From Clostridiales bacterium (lineage in GTDB: Bacteria > Bacillota > Clostridia > Lachnospirales > Lachnospiraceae), in contig JAJQAC010000045.1 in NCBI GenBank assembly GCA_021204025.1, positions 1 to 54,361 on the forward strand: 54,361 nt of DNA, written 5' to 3'. This document shows, piece after piece, positions 26,492-35,951 of this stretch (positions are counted from its first letter, which is position 1; every line of letters begins with the position of its first letter). The notes under the pieces are model-generated. The model was not told where the DNA came from. It did not search any database and saw nothing but the letters and a program-made list of their open reading frames with translations. The position numbers and the translations under genes are program-made.

Positions 26492-26555
26492 TTCTAAATT
26501 TTCTCTTTTTCTGTTCCGCCCCAAAGAATCCGACTCATTATCTTCAGGAGTAAAC

Positions 26556-27923
26556 CTATCCTATTTTTGCAAGCGTCTTCTCCTCCCAGTGACTGAACCG
26601 GTAATACAAGATCATCAGGATCGCGCACAGAATCCAGCCTACCGGATAACCAAAACCAACGATATGAATATCATGAGCAATCCGGCTTCCTACATACAGA
26701 TAAAGCTGCCGGAAAGCTACAAAAGAAATCAGCATAATTGCCATCGGCGCTCTGGCATCTCCGATGCCGCGCAAAGCGCCGGCAAGAACCTGATTAAAGC
26801 ATCCCAGATTCAGGACGAGAACGTTCATACGGACAAAAAGTCTCGCGTATGCCAGCACTTCCGGATCGCTGCTGAAGATACGGGTGATCGGAGTCGCTCC
26901 TGTCCAGATAATCAGAGAGGTCACAATGGTAATTCCAAGCGTCATCATCAGAGCGGTCCTGGTCCCCTGCTTTGCGCGCCCGACGTCTCTCGCGCCAATA
27001 TTCTGGCTCACAAAGGTTGTCACAGCCTGTCCCATACTCTGCATCGGCAGGAACATGTACTGATCGATTTTTGCGTATGTACTCCAGCCCGCCATACAAC
27101 CGGAACCGAAAGCGTTGACATAAGCCTGAACGATCACATTCGAAAAACAGGTAACCGTCGACTGGATCGCCGTCGGAAGAGCGATCGACATGATCTGTTT
27201 CAGAATGCCAAGATTGATCGCCAGATCCCTCCAGACCAGTTTATAGATATCGGATGTCCTGGTCAGCATAATCAGTATCAGAATGGCAGAAACAAACTGA
27301 GACAATATCGTCGCATAGGCCACTCCCGCAATCCCCAGATGGAAAACAAGCACAAACAGCAGATCCAGAAAGATATTCAAAATACTGGTAAAACACAGAA
27401 ACATTAATGGTCTCCGGGTATCTCCGACCGCACGCAGAATCCCGCTCCCCATATTATAAATCAATAACCCGGAAATTCCCGCAAAATAAATGCTCAGATA
27501 AGTCGTCGCTGACTCCAGCACATCATCGGGCGTAGACATCAGCCGGAGCATCAACGGCACTCCTGCCACTCCAATCGCAGTGAACAAAACGCTGAAAACA
27601 AAGGTACAGGCCATCGTTGTTTCAATCGAAATGTGCATCTGTTCCCTGTCATGCGCGCCATAGTAACGACTGATAATAACACCTGCGCCCACGGAAAAGC
27701 CATTGAAAAAGGACACCAGCATATTAATGATGGACGTCGTCGATCCGACAGCGGCCAACGCTTCCTTGCCTACAAAATTACCTACGACCAGGACATCAAC
27801 CGTATTATATAAAAGCTGAAACAGATTGCCCAGCAGGAGCGGCACCGCAAAAGCAATCAGCAGTTTTGAGATCGAGCCGACTGTCATATCCATCGTCGAT
27901 GATTTTTTACCTGCATGACTCAT
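26556..27923 (-). CDS. MATE family efflux transporter
   Basis: 455 residues, twelve membrane helices. The N-terminal PLLLGNLFQLLYNTVDVLVVGNFVGKEALAAVG and the second-half GMAVTTF-like GQAVTTFVSQNIGARD motifs are typical of DinF/NorM-like MATE exporters, which expel cationic drugs or metabolites using sodium or protons. Substrate unknown. Ends in TAG. Starts just after the DUF3877-like stop, with AAGGTAAC before the ATG, so it belongs to that operon. Confidence 0.93.
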   Translation of the reverse strand: MSHAGKKSSTMDMTVGSISKLLIAFAVPLLLGNLFQLLYNTVDVLVVGNFVGKEALAAVGSTTSIINMLVSFFNGFSVGAGVIISRYYGAHDREQMHISIETTMACTFVFSVLFTAIGVAGVPLMLRLMSTPDDVLESATTYLSIYFAGISGLLIYNMGSGILRAVGDTRRPLMFLCFTSILNIFLDLLFVLVFHLGIAGVAYATILSQFVSAILILIMLTRTSDIYKLVWRDLAINLGILKQIMSIALPTAIQSTVTCFSNVIVQAYVNAFGSGCMAGWSTYAKIDQYMFLPMQSMGQAVTTFVSQNIGARDVGRAKQGTRTALMMTLGITIVTSLIIWTGATPITRIFSSDPEVLAYARLFVRMNVLVLNLGCFNQVLAGALRGIGDARAPMAIMLISFVAFRQLYLYVGSRIAHDIHIVGFGYPVGWILCAILMILYYRFSHWEEKTLAKIG

Positions 27924-27924
27924 G

Positions 27925-28473
27925 TTACCTTACAACCTCGCTTCGTATTTCCAGATAATCTTCCCGGATAAACCGGTGATAAATCGTATGACCCATTTCT
28001 TCTGTCTTGATACAATAATAATATTCATCCACGGACGGATCCTCAAAAAAAAGGACCGCGTCAAAATCGCTTCCCTCCGGCATTTTTTCCATGCAGCATT
28101 TGCCATAATGCTCAAATAACGCCCGGATCTCCTCCAACGAACACGCGCAATGATCACCCATCAAGGCAATCAGTTCTTTTAAAAATGCCGGAACCGGTAC
28201 CTTCTCATGGACATATTCCGCGCCCTGCGGTCCGATTCCTACCGCGATCCTGCCGGCATGAATGGTAAACTTCATCGGAATCCCCTGGATATCCGAATAC
28301 TCCCGGACCAGCAGATCACGCATCTTAGGAACGTCCGTAATTTCCGTCTCCAGCAGCGCATTCAACGAGGAAAGTGGATAATAAAGCTCCAGGCTTTCCC
28401 TTGCATATCCGAGTTTTAACTGTGCTTCCATCACCTGATCGACGATATTTTTTATCAGTCTTTTTTTATTCAT
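27925..28473 (-). CDS. DUF3877-like protein of unknown function
   Basis: 182 residues, soluble, no signal or membrane segment. The pattern (MxAQLKLGYARESLELYYPLSSLN ... IHAGRIAVGIGPQGAEYVHE ... CSLEEIRALFEHYG ... FFEDPSVDEYYYCIK) resembles DUF3877, a clostridial family without known function. It overlaps the MATE junction closely (stop and next start within five bases) and lies 12 bases after nrdG. Possibly a regulator or accessory of the operon, but nothing in the sequence shows this. Confidence 0.65.
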   Translation of the reverse strand: MNKKRLIKNIVDQVMEAQLKLGYARESLELYYPLSSLNALLETEITDVPKMRDLLVREYSDIQGIPMKFTIHAGRIAVGIGPQGAEYVHEKVPVPAFLKELIALMGDHCACSLEEIRALFEHYGKCCMEKMPEGSDFDAVLFFEDPSVDEYYYCIKTEEMGHTIYHRFIREDYLEIRSEVVR

Positions 28474-28485
28474 CTCTGCTTTCCG

Positions 28486-29013
28486 TTAATGGCGGAATTC
28501 TTCCTGCCAGACTGCCTTTCCCTGCGCCAGCGAGGCTCTCACGTTCAGGATTCTCTGATTTTCCGATCCTCGAAACCTCAGGCTCAGATTCTTTTTTTCT
28601 TCGATAAAATTTCCATCTACCATAACGTCAAAAAGCGAAACCAGTTCTCTTGTAACCGGCGAGACCCACATCCTGCCAAGGATATCCTTTTCAAAATCAT
28701 ATCCCGTAAAACACCAGATCGTTTTTTTCGGGTATTGCTCCCGTATCCTGCGTACCAGCGGCAGCAGACCCTCCTGGTTTTCAGGCTCCATTGGCTCGCC
28801 TCCAAGAAGAGTGAGTCCCTCAATATAAGAAGGCGCAAGATATCCGGCCAGAAGGTCTTCCGTCTCGGATGTAAAAGGTTCCCCATATTGGAAATCCCAT
28901 GTCTCCTGATTAAAACAGTTTTTACAGTGATGTCTGCAGCCGCTGACAAAAAGCGAGACCCTGACGCCCGGGCCATTGGCTACATCCACCGATTTGATTG
29001 TCGCGTAATTCAT
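28486..29013 (-). CDS. nrdG: Anaerobic ribonucleoside-triphosphate reductase activating protein
   Basis: 175 residues, radical-SAM activase. The iron-sulfur motif CRHHCKNC (CxxxCxxC), the TLLGGEPMEP glycine-rich SAM contact and the IWCFTGYDFEK segment identify NrdG. It installs the glycyl radical on NrdD, allowing deoxyribonucleotide synthesis without oxygen. nrdD is not in the window. GGGGAG lies five bases before the ATG. Confidence 0.95.
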   Translation of the reverse strand: MNYATIKSVDVANGPGVRVSLFVSGCRHHCKNCFNQETWDFQYGEPFTSETEDLLAGYLAPSYIEGLTLLGGEPMEPENQEGLLPLVRRIREQYPKKTIWCFTGYDFEKDILGRMWVSPVTRELVSLFDVMVDGNFIEEKKNLSLRFRGSENQRILNVRASLAQGKAVWQEEFRH

Positions 29014-29209
29014 CTCTTCTCCCCTGTTAATTTTTACATCATTTTTACTCCATCATTATAATATTTTATCATTCTAACATAATTTATGATAAGCTACAAG
29101 CAATTCAAAAAAATCTGACAACGGTTACTCCTTGCCATTTTGCAGAAGGAATGATACTATGGTGAAGAGAAATACGAATTTCCGTCTGTTTCAGGAGGTT
29201 TTCTTTCCC

Positions 29210-30106
29210 ATGCCATTATTGATTTCATTATTTCAGGATTTTTACCGTATCGGTAAGAGATTTTTACAGAATGATATCCCGGTCTACGCAGCCCAGGCTT
29301 CTTTTTTTATTGTCATTGCCGCATTTCCTTTCCTGATGCTGCTGCTCACGATCCTGCGTTTTATCCCTTCCGTGAACAAATCGGATCTTCTTCGATTTCT
29401 CATACAGATCCTGCCAGATACCCTTGACAGTTTTGCCATCAGCATCATCAATGTCAATGACCTGAGTGTGAAAACCACGGGAACCATCCTCTCTGTCACG
29501 GCAATCTCAACTCTGTGGACTGCCTCGATCGGCATGATGGGAATTGAACGCGGCTTAAACCGGGTCTACGAATGCCCTTTCAAACGGAATTATATCATCC
29601 GTCGGATGATCAGCACCGGATATACACTGGTTTTTCTCGCTGCCTGTATCATGTCTCTTTTTCTTCTTGTGCTCGGCTCTTCGTTAGAGCAATTTGCGCA
29701 ACGTTATTTTCCTGCGGTTCTGCTCCGTCTGGAAAACCTTTTTAACATGAGCGGCCTGATTTCCTTTGTGATCCTCTTTATCTGTTTTATCGGGATTTAT
29801 ACAATCCTCCCATGGAAAAAACAAAACCCCTGGCATCAGATTCCAGGAGCTTTGTTCTCGGTCATCGGCTGGATGGTATTTTCCTATCTGTATTCGATTT
29901 ATTTTACACACTTCAGCAATTATTCCCGAATGTACGGAAGCCTGACAGCGATCGTACTGCTGATGCTGTGGCTATATTTCTGCATCTGCATTCTTTTTCT
30001 GGGTGCGGCGCTGAACCATCATATTCAGAACCCCAATGTCGATATCCCGCCACCGCGTCCGATCAGGGAAAACGGCAGACCACATGACACAATCTCCAAA
30101 CCGTAA
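29210..30106 (+). CDS. YihY/BrkB family membrane protein
   Basis: 298 residues, six membrane helices. NDIPVYAAQASFFIVIAAFPFLMLLL and the C-terminal LPWKKQNPWHQIPGALFSVIGWMVFSYLYSIYF are family hallmarks. Function is not settled; the old RNase BN label is wrong for this family. The ATG at 29210, with AGGAGG eleven bases upstream, gives the usual spacing of about 22 residues to the first conserved Asp; the ATG at 29159 (AAGGA) would add 17 residues. Confidence 0.85.
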   Translation: MPLLISLFQDFYRIGKRFLQNDIPVYAAQASFFIVIAAFPFLMLLLTILRFIPSVNKSDLLRFLIQILPDTLDSFAISIINVNDLSVKTTGTILSVTAISTLWTASIGMMGIERGLNRVYECPFKRNYIIRRMISTGYTLVFLAACIMSLFLLVLGSSLEQFAQRYFPAVLLRLENLFNMSGLISFVILFICFIGIYTILPWKKQNPWHQIPGALFSVIGWMVFSYLYSIYFTHFSNYSRMYGSLTAIVLLMLWLYFCICILFLGAALNHHIQNPNVDIPPPRPIRENGRPHDTISKP

Positions 30107-30132
30107 AAGCCTTTTGCACCGCTTCTTATGAT

Positions 30133-30175
30133 CCATAGCATACGAGCCTGCCGCCGGCAGGCTCACATGCTATGG
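30133..30175. terminator. Two-part hairpin between convergent genes
   Basis: CCATAGCAT/ATGCTATGG (9 bp) encloses AGCCTGCC/GGCAGGCT (8 bp) with small bulges. It lies between the converging ends of the YihY and NUDIX genes and is symmetric, so it could stop transcription both ways; T tracts are weak. Confidence 0.6.
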
Positions 30176-30187
30176 CAGATCAGCTTC

Positions 30188-30667
30188 TCATAATGGTAGC
30201 TGTTTCCCGTCGAGATCCGCCCGAACCAGTGTATTCCCTCCGTCATAAACCAGCTTAAGAGAGAAAAACGACGTCCTCTCATCCAGAAGCCGCAGGAAAA
30301 TCTTATCACCCTCCCACAGATTCAATGACAGAAGCTCCTTTTTATCCACCCACTCCAGTTCCCCCTCCGCGCATCTCGTCGGGGCGCCGGTAAATCCGTC
30401 CGCAGTATAGAGCGCCATATATTCGGTCACGCCTCCTCCGGAGACAAACGTCACCAATCCGCGAAAGCTCCACGAGGTCAGCGTATATCCGGTTTCCTCT
30501 TTTACTTCACGCAACAGACATTCTTCCGGACTCTCATCCGCTTCAAAATGCCCGCCTACGCCGATCCATTTATCTTTATTCACGTCATTTTTCTTGACCG
30601 TCCGATGGAGCATCAGATATTTTCCGTCTTTTTCGATATAACACAGAGTTGTCAACGAAGCCATCAT
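30188..30667 (-). CDS. NUDIX hydrolase, MutT/8-oxo-dGTP diphosphatase-like
   Basis: 159 residues. The NUDIX box is complete (GHFEADESPEECLLREVKEE then TGY), and the N-terminal LTTLCYIEKDGKYLMLHR fits MutT-type 8-oxo-(d)GTP diphosphatases of clostridia and streptococci. Starts inside the stop of the PIN-like gene (ATGATG over TGA), so the two are translationally coupled. Exact substrate cannot be read. Confidence 0.88.
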   Translation of the reverse strand: MMASLTTLCYIEKDGKYLMLHRTVKKNDVNKDKWIGVGGHFEADESPEECLLREVKEETGYTLTSWSFRGLVTFVSGGGVTEYMALYTADGFTGAPTRCAEGELEWVDKKELLSLNLWEGDKIFLRLLDERTSFFSLKLVYDGGNTLVRADLDGKQLPL

Positions 30668-31725
30668 TTTCCCTTCTTATCTTTTAAGAGCGGCTTGATC
30701 TTTTTATAAAGTTCTCCCGCTTTCTCCGTTCCGTAGAGTTTGACGATCGCGTTATTAACACCCTGCTTTGTTTTGTACTTTACAATAAAACGACCGATAT
30801 GTTCCTGTTCTTCTTTTCCCTCAATTACCTGGGCAATTGCTGCCTTCAATTCCGGCGAGGGCTGGTATTCATCAACCGGCGGCACCTGTGACGCGGTTTT
30901 CTTTCTGCGCCCGCCGCGGTGAGGCCGTTTTTCCGGAATTTCCTTTTTCGTCTCAGGATTTTCCAACCCTTCTGCCCTGTCTTCTGTTATCCCGGTGTTT
31001 TGCTGCGAATTTTCCGGCGTCTCGTCTGTATTTACTGCATTCTGCTCCGGATTTACCGTATTCTGCTCCGATTGATTCTCAATCGTCCCGCAATCGTCCG
31101 TTTTTTTCTCGTCAGCCGACTCGTCCGGCATCACCCGAATATCTGCTGATCGATCAGTCAATGTCGTATCCGGGGCATTCATCGCCGTAAATGGTTTCTG
31201 TGGCGACATTTCTGCTGATTGCTGCGATGTCCGATCCGCTGACTCCTGTTCCGTCATTTCTGATGACACAGCCGATGTCTGCATCTGCCGGCTCTCTTCT
31301 GAAGAAGTTCCCATTACAGGCTCAGAAAGCGGCTGCAGCTGCTTTTTGGTCTCGATCATCAGCGGCTTTGCGTGAGCACGACTAATCGAGTCGATCTGAC
31401 GGATCTTCTTTTCTTTCCAGAAGTCCATCACCACCCGGTACCCATTATCCTTACTCACGATAAAAAAATGATTTTCCGGGTTCGTAGCGATCAAAAAGCC
31501 AAGATACGTCGACAATTGAAAATCCAGCGCGTTTTTCTTACCGGTATAAACTTTGCGAAATTCCAGTTTTGTCTTACAGCAGCAGAGCGTCTGATGCATC
31601 TCAAAACTGATCTTATCTGCGTTCTCGCTATAAAAAATCACCGTACAGGAATCCTCTCCCAGTTCCCGGATCCCTTTCAGTCCACTCTCCCCGGTGTTTT
31701 CATAGTCAATCAAAAAATAATCCAT
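30664..31725 (-). CDS. PIN/NYN-like domain protein with acidic repeat linker
   Basis: 353 residues. Residues 1-130 form a PIN/NYN-like nuclease fold: DYFLIDYENTG (Asp7, Asn10), a central NALDFQLSTYLGFLI with an acidic residue, and FFIVSKDNGY, in the order expected for the metal site. Residues about 135-270 are low-complexity and disordered, rich in Gln, Glu, Asn and Thr with EQNTVNPEQNAVN repeats. A basic stretch (KKEIPEKRPHRGGRRKK) may bind nucleic acid, followed by a helical C-terminal domain of about 65 residues. Catalysis is inferred from fold only. Coupled to a NUDIX gene. Confidence 0.65.
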   Translation of the reverse strand: MDYFLIDYENTGESGLKGIRELGEDSCTVIFYSENADKISFEMHQTLCCCKTKLEFRKVYTGKKNALDFQLSTYLGFLIATNPENHFFIVSKDNGYRVVMDFWKEKKIRQIDSISRAHAKPLMIETKKQLQPLSEPVMGTSSEESRQMQTSAVSSEMTEQESADRTSQQSAEMSPQKPFTAMNAPDTTLTDRSADIRVMPDESADEKKTDDCGTIENQSEQNTVNPEQNAVNTDETPENSQQNTGITEDRAEGLENPETKKEIPEKRPHRGGRRKKTASQVPPVDEYQPSPELKAAIAQVIEGKEEQEHIGRFIVKYKTKQGVNNAIVKLYGTEKAGELYKKIKPLLKDKKGK

Positions 31726-31831
31726 GTTACAATCCTTTCTGATATCTGTTTCATTCGTGATATCCTGTCACTGCGTTTTAGCATAACATATGTTTTTTGT
31801 TTATTCAAGCGTTACTGTCCCGGAGCCGGCC

Positions 31832-31859
31832 CATGCCACGCAGCGCGATGCGTGGCATG
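31832..31859. terminator. 11-bp hairpin between the S8 protease and PIN-like genes
   Basis: CATGCCACGCA (31832-31842) pairs with TGCGTGGCATG (31849-31859) around GCGCGA. Flanking GTTAC/GTAAC may extend it. There is no T tract on either strand. Confidence 0.5.
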
Positions 31860-31900
31860 AGTGTGACCTGTAACATTCTGTCTCACTCCAGACATTTCCC

Positions 31901-33637
31901 TCAGGTACGTCCGGGCAGACTGGCCTCCAGGCAGACCGCGCCATATCCGATCTGAGGATTCGGAATCTCGCGAAATCCAGGCAGCGGTCTGGCGCCCCGG
32001 CGCAGATATGCTTTCATCTTTTCCCCGTACAGATAGAGATCATTTCCCTCCAGAATCCCCCACTGCATCAACAATGCACTGCTTCCGGTTACTACAGGAG
32101 CGGCGAAGGAAGTACCCGTTACCGACTGGTAACCGCCTCCGGCCGCAGGAGCCATCAGTCCGACTCCAGGCGCTACGATATCCGGCTTGATCTGTCGGTC
32201 TGTCTGTGCAAAACCTCTCCCTGAAAAATCCGCAAAAATATCAGTCAGCGCGTCATACGCTCCCACCGTGATCACCCTGCCCGCAGAAGACGGGATGGTA
32301 AGAGTCGCCTCCTGACTGGGATTCAGGAAACAGGTGGATGGATTCAGAACAGACGCCACAGGGAGCCAGAAATCATATCTCCCTCCCGCATGCACAATCC
32401 CTGTCAGTATAAAGGTCCAGATCCCGCTGTCAATGTATCCGCCATTCCTCGCAGAAAAATCAAAATATATCTCCTGTGCCGCGCTGTAAGGCGCCGGTTC
32501 TGAGCAGTACGCAAGAATTCTTGTATTGTGATATTCCAGACGCGAGACTCCCATCCTGTGAGGCAGCGGCCCTAAAAGTTCCCCGGAAGGTGCCTGAATA
32601 GAAATCATCAGAGGATCTTCATATGACTTCCACAATTGTACCGAAAGCCCGGTTTCATAACCGGCAACAGACAGCATTTCCCGAATCTCTGTATTTTCAT
32701 TCGGACGGATATTGCCGCCCGCGTGTCCGGCCGCAACACCCTCATTTCCACTGCCAACAATGATCGACGTCTTTCCTAAATTTCCAATATCATCCAGAAA
32801 TGTCTCCAGCAGACCGGTACCGTCGTGCGGCCCATATGTATTTCCAAAACTGATATTAACCGCCAGCGGCTGTCTGCGGCGGATAGCTTCCGTAACCACA
32901 AAATTTACCGCACGCATCAACTCCGTAGTCCGCGGAAAACCCTGCGGTTTGGGAGTCCCCAGCTTTACGATCAGGAGATCACTCTCATATGCAACCCCCC
33001 GGTAACGTCCATTCTGCCCACGTCCGTTTCCCGCCGCGATCCCGGCCACCGCCGTTCCATGTCCGCTGACATCAGAAGACGGCACAATCCCCAATGCCTC
33101 ACTTCGGTTTCCGGTTTTCAGCGCCCGGTTAATCTCCTCCGCCTCATAAATCCGGTTTTTCTGCTGATCCCAAAGAAGAACGATCCGCGTCGTTCCGTCC
33201 TCATTACGAAAATCCGGATGAAAATAATCAATTCCGGAATCCAGAATCGCCGTCAAAACGCCGCGCCCTGTAAGTCCCGTCCCCACACGGTCTCCCTGCA
33301 GCGCATGAATACACGATGCTGCCCATGCCCGGTCATTGGCAAAATAGAGCAGCTTTGGCTTTTCCATGTATTCAATCTCCCAAAGCCTGCTCACTTCATC
33401 AATCCTGCTCTCCGGGACGCGCAGAATCGCGTATTCATTCACCATCTCCTCAACAGACAGCCCCATTTTCCGTACTGCGTCAAGACTTCCGGAATATTTA
33501 ACGATTACCTCCCAGGTATTTTCCTCAAAGTTATATCCCGCCGAAAGTTCCTCTGACGCTTTGCGCTCCTGATCGGTCAGTTCTAACGCGAGATTCCATT
33601 CGAGATCCAGTTTCTGATTGACTCCTGTTTCCGGCAT
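31901..33637 (-). CDS. S8 (subtilisin-like) peptidase, Csp-like
   Basis: 578 residues, no signal peptide. The catalytic triad is intact: Asp133 in AILDSGIDYFHPDF, His193 in SGHGTAVAGIAAG, and Ser in GTSFAAPVVTG near residue 520. The region between His and Ser carries the long insert typical of clostridial Csp proteases (about 550-580 residues), which in Clostridium process the spore cortex hydrolase SleC at germination. The N-terminal 90 residues look like a prodomain. Germination role is inferred from family and the spore genes in the window; there is no sleC here. Confidence 0.82.
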   Translation of the reverse strand: MPETGVNQKLDLEWNLALELTDQERKASEELSAGYNFEENTWEVIVKYSGSLDAVRKMGLSVEEMVNEYAILRVPESRIDEVSRLWEIEYMEKPKLLYFANDRAWAASCIHALQGDRVGTGLTGRGVLTAILDSGIDYFHPDFRNEDGTTRIVLLWDQQKNRIYEAEEINRALKTGNRSEALGIVPSSDVSGHGTAVAGIAAGNGRGQNGRYRGVAYESDLLIVKLGTPKPQGFPRTTELMRAVNFVVTEAIRRRQPLAVNISFGNTYGPHDGTGLLETFLDDIGNLGKTSIIVGSGNEGVAAGHAGGNIRPNENTEIREMLSVAGYETGLSVQLWKSYEDPLMISIQAPSGELLGPLPHRMGVSRLEYHNTRILAYCSEPAPYSAAQEIYFDFSARNGGYIDSGIWTFILTGIVHAGGRYDFWLPVASVLNPSTCFLNPSQEATLTIPSSAGRVITVGAYDALTDIFADFSGRGFAQTDRQIKPDIVAPGVGLMAPAAGGGYQSVTGTSFAAPVVTGSSALLMQWGILEGNDLYLYGEKMKAYLRRGARPLPGFREIPNPQIGYGAVCLEASLPGRT

Positions 33638-33692
33638 TGTCGCTCCCTGTTACCGGTATTCTTATTGATTTATTACGGAAATTTCTTTTATT

Positions 33693-35207
33693 TTATGACT
33701 GGAGTCCGTAAATTTTCCCGTATTTTCCCTTCAGATAACTCACATAATATTCGGGATTGAAATCCTCACCGGTCATTTCCTTTAAAAGTGTCCGCGCAGG
33801 CTTTCGTTTCCCGTATCTGTGAATATGCTTTCTCAGATATTCTCTGATCTCACTGATACGACCATCCGCAAGCAATCGATCGATATCCATCTCTTTTTCC
33901 ATTGCAGAGAGAATCTGCGCGCCAAACGCACTCCCCAGCGCATAGGACGGAAAGTACCCGAAAGAGCCCTGCGCCCAGTGAATATCCTGAAGAACTCCCT
34001 CTGATACATTCTGCGGACGGATGCCCAGATACTCCTCATACTTGTCTGCCCAGAGCGTGGGAATCTTTTCTACCGGAAGATCCTGTTCGATCAATTCTTT
34101 CTCAAGTTCATAACGCACAAGTACATGAAGACCATATGTCAGTTCATCTGCTTCCGTACGGATCAGACCCGCCGAAACCTTATTGACCGCCTTTACAAAC
34201 TGCGCAAGCGCAATTTCCCCCAGTTCTTCCGGGAAGATTTCCTGGAGCTTCTCATATACAGGAACCCAGAAAGACTCCCTCCGTCCCAGAATATTCTCAA
34301 AGAAACGAGACTGCGACTCATGCATGCCCATCGAAGCTCCCTGCCCCACCAGCGTCTGCGTCAGGTCATCGGCGATTCCCATCTCATAAATTGCGTGTCC
34401 AGACTCATGGATCACAGAAAAAAGCGAACTGTCCACACGTTCCTTAAAGTTTGTCGTGATCCGAACATCCCGATTATGCAGATTGGTCGTAAACGGATGC
34501 TCACTGACTGCCAGCACTCCTCTCGAGAAATCAAATCCCACATATCCGGCAAGAAGAACCGCTGCCTCGCGCTGCTTATCCTCAGGATAATTTCCACTTA
34601 AGAAATGATCGTCAATCTCGATCCCGCTCTTTTGAATCTCATGGAGAAACGGCACCAGTTCCCGCTTTAAAAGCAAAAAGAACTCATCCAGCTTCTCCAT
34701 GTCAAATCCTTTTTCATAATCATCCAGCATCACATCATACAGCTTCTGACCTTCTTTTGCCCGGTAGGAGGCAAACTTTTTCTGACAGTCGATCACCTTC
34801 TTTAAAGTTGGCGCAAACAAATCGAAGTCCTGCTTTTTCTTTGCTTCTGTCCAGATGCGGGTCGAGCGGGAGATCAGTTCCTGATAGGCACGATATTCTT
34901 CCGGAGGGATGGCACATAATTCATCCCGTTCCTTCTTTGCCTCTCTCACAATTGCCTGCTCTTTCTCACTGAGATCTTCTCCATCGCAGGCTTTCAGGCA
35001 GTTTCGCATTTCCTCTCCGATCATAATCTTCTGGTATTCTGCTGATAACACTCCCTGCGTCCGGGCTGTCAGAGCTGAAGCCTCTCTGGGCGCAAGCGTT
35101 TCATTATCCCATTCAAAAAGCGTCAACGCAGTCTGCAGCGCGCACGCACGTTCTAAAAGTTCCGATAACATTTCAAAAGCTCTCTTTGTTTTTCCCGTTT
35201 CTTGCAT
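33693..35207 (-). CDS. M32 family metallocarboxypeptidase
   Basis: 504 residues, the typical size of carboxypeptidase Taq/PfuCP. The zinc motif HESGHAIYE lies near residue 268, the DVRITTNF and GASMGMHESQSRFFEN segments are conserved, and YFPSYALGSAFGAQ lies near the C terminus. A cytosolic, broad-specificity enzyme that removes C-terminal residues from peptides. AAGGAG ten bases before the ATG. Single gene. Confidence 0.94.
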   Translation of the reverse strand: MQETGKTKRAFEMLSELLERACALQTALTLFEWDNETLAPREASALTARTQGVLSAEYQKIMIGEEMRNCLKACDGEDLSEKEQAIVREAKKERDELCAIPPEEYRAYQELISRSTRIWTEAKKKQDFDLFAPTLKKVIDCQKKFASYRAKEGQKLYDVMLDDYEKGFDMEKLDEFFLLLKRELVPFLHEIQKSGIEIDDHFLSGNYPEDKQREAAVLLAGYVGFDFSRGVLAVSEHPFTTNLHNRDVRITTNFKERVDSSLFSVIHESGHAIYEMGIADDLTQTLVGQGASMGMHESQSRFFENILGRRESFWVPVYEKLQEIFPEELGEIALAQFVKAVNKVSAGLIRTEADELTYGLHVLVRYELEKELIEQDLPVEKIPTLWADKYEEYLGIRPQNVSEGVLQDIHWAQGSFGYFPSYALGSAFGAQILSAMEKEMDIDRLLADGRISEIREYLRKHIHRYGKRKPARTLLKEMTGEDFNPEYYVSYLKGKYGKIYGLQS

Positions 35208-35262
35208 GCGATTCTTTCTCCTTATCTATCTGACTTCTGATAGTAATCTGTCCCCTTTCTTT

Positions 35263-35934
35263 CTATTTATTCACACCCCGCCGATGCAAAGACAGCGCAA
35301 TATCAATCCCAATCAAAACCGCACAGAGCACAAACATCACCCCCACAATCAGAATTGCGCAATTGCGAAAGAAAATCTCAGGCAGGACAAGGATAATCTC
35401 ATCCTCCCAGGGATCAAACACCCAGTTATCCTTCCCCGGGAAAAACAGATGATGGAAAATCACAAAAGCCCGGTCAAAATCCAGCGCCGCAAGTCCTGCT
35501 ATCACCAGAAATCCCAGCGCTTCCAGACCCCCTGCCCAGAAAAAAGGTCCTCTGTTAAAAAAGCGCTTCGAACAGATTGGATACTTTCGGTAAACAATCA
35601 GACATCCGATCAGGATCAGCACAGATGCCAGCATCACCTGAAAATCCAGATGAAATAACACCGCGCAGTCTGCAAAATGGTCTTTCCCTGATTCTGACCA
35701 TTTTAACACACCGGTTCCGAAAGGCTCCCCCTTCATGCAAAAATCCATCATCTCATCATATGCTTCCCGGATCTCCTCTGACGTATATCCTGACTGCGTC
35801 GCAAGATCCAGCGCCTCAATATGCGCATAATAAAAAGATCGAAAAACCAGCGGTGCCGCGACAGACACAGACAATACGAACGCCATCAACGCTGCTATCA
35901 CAACTCCTGTGTAAATATTGTTTTCTTTTCTCAT
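35263..35934 (-). CDS. TIGR01906 family integral membrane protein
   Basis: 223 residues with about four or five membrane segments (roughly 8-30, 95-115, 125-150, 190-215). The pattern of an extracytoplasmic loop (YTSEEIREAYDEMMDFC ... GVLKWSESGKDHFADC) after the first helix matches TIGR01906/DUF1461, of unknown function. Ends with TAG. GAGGAAG before the ATG; 17 bases after the metallophosphoesterase-side gene boundary, likely same transcript. Confidence 0.75.
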   Translation of the reverse strand: MRKENNIYTGVVIAALMAFVLSVSVAAPLVFRSFYYAHIEALDLATQSGYTSEEIREAYDEMMDFCMKGEPFGTGVLKWSESGKDHFADCAVLFHLDFQVMLASVLILIGCLIVYRKYPICSKRFFNRGPFFWAGGLEALGFLVIAGLAALDFDRAFVIFHHLFFPGKDNWVFDPWEDEIILVLPEIFFRNCAILIVGVMFVLCAVLIGIDIALSLHRRGVNK

Positions 35935-35951
35935 AAATCTTCCTCATTTTC

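Larger units (their letters stand above)
26191..26555. other. 365-bp region between pstS and the MATE gene
   Basis: No gene. From left to right it contains the pst promoter with Pho-box repeats (26252-26306), a strong minus-strand terminator (26322-26351), a run of GC-rich small hairpins (26352-26460) and the MATE terminator (26449-26491). Confidence 0.7.
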
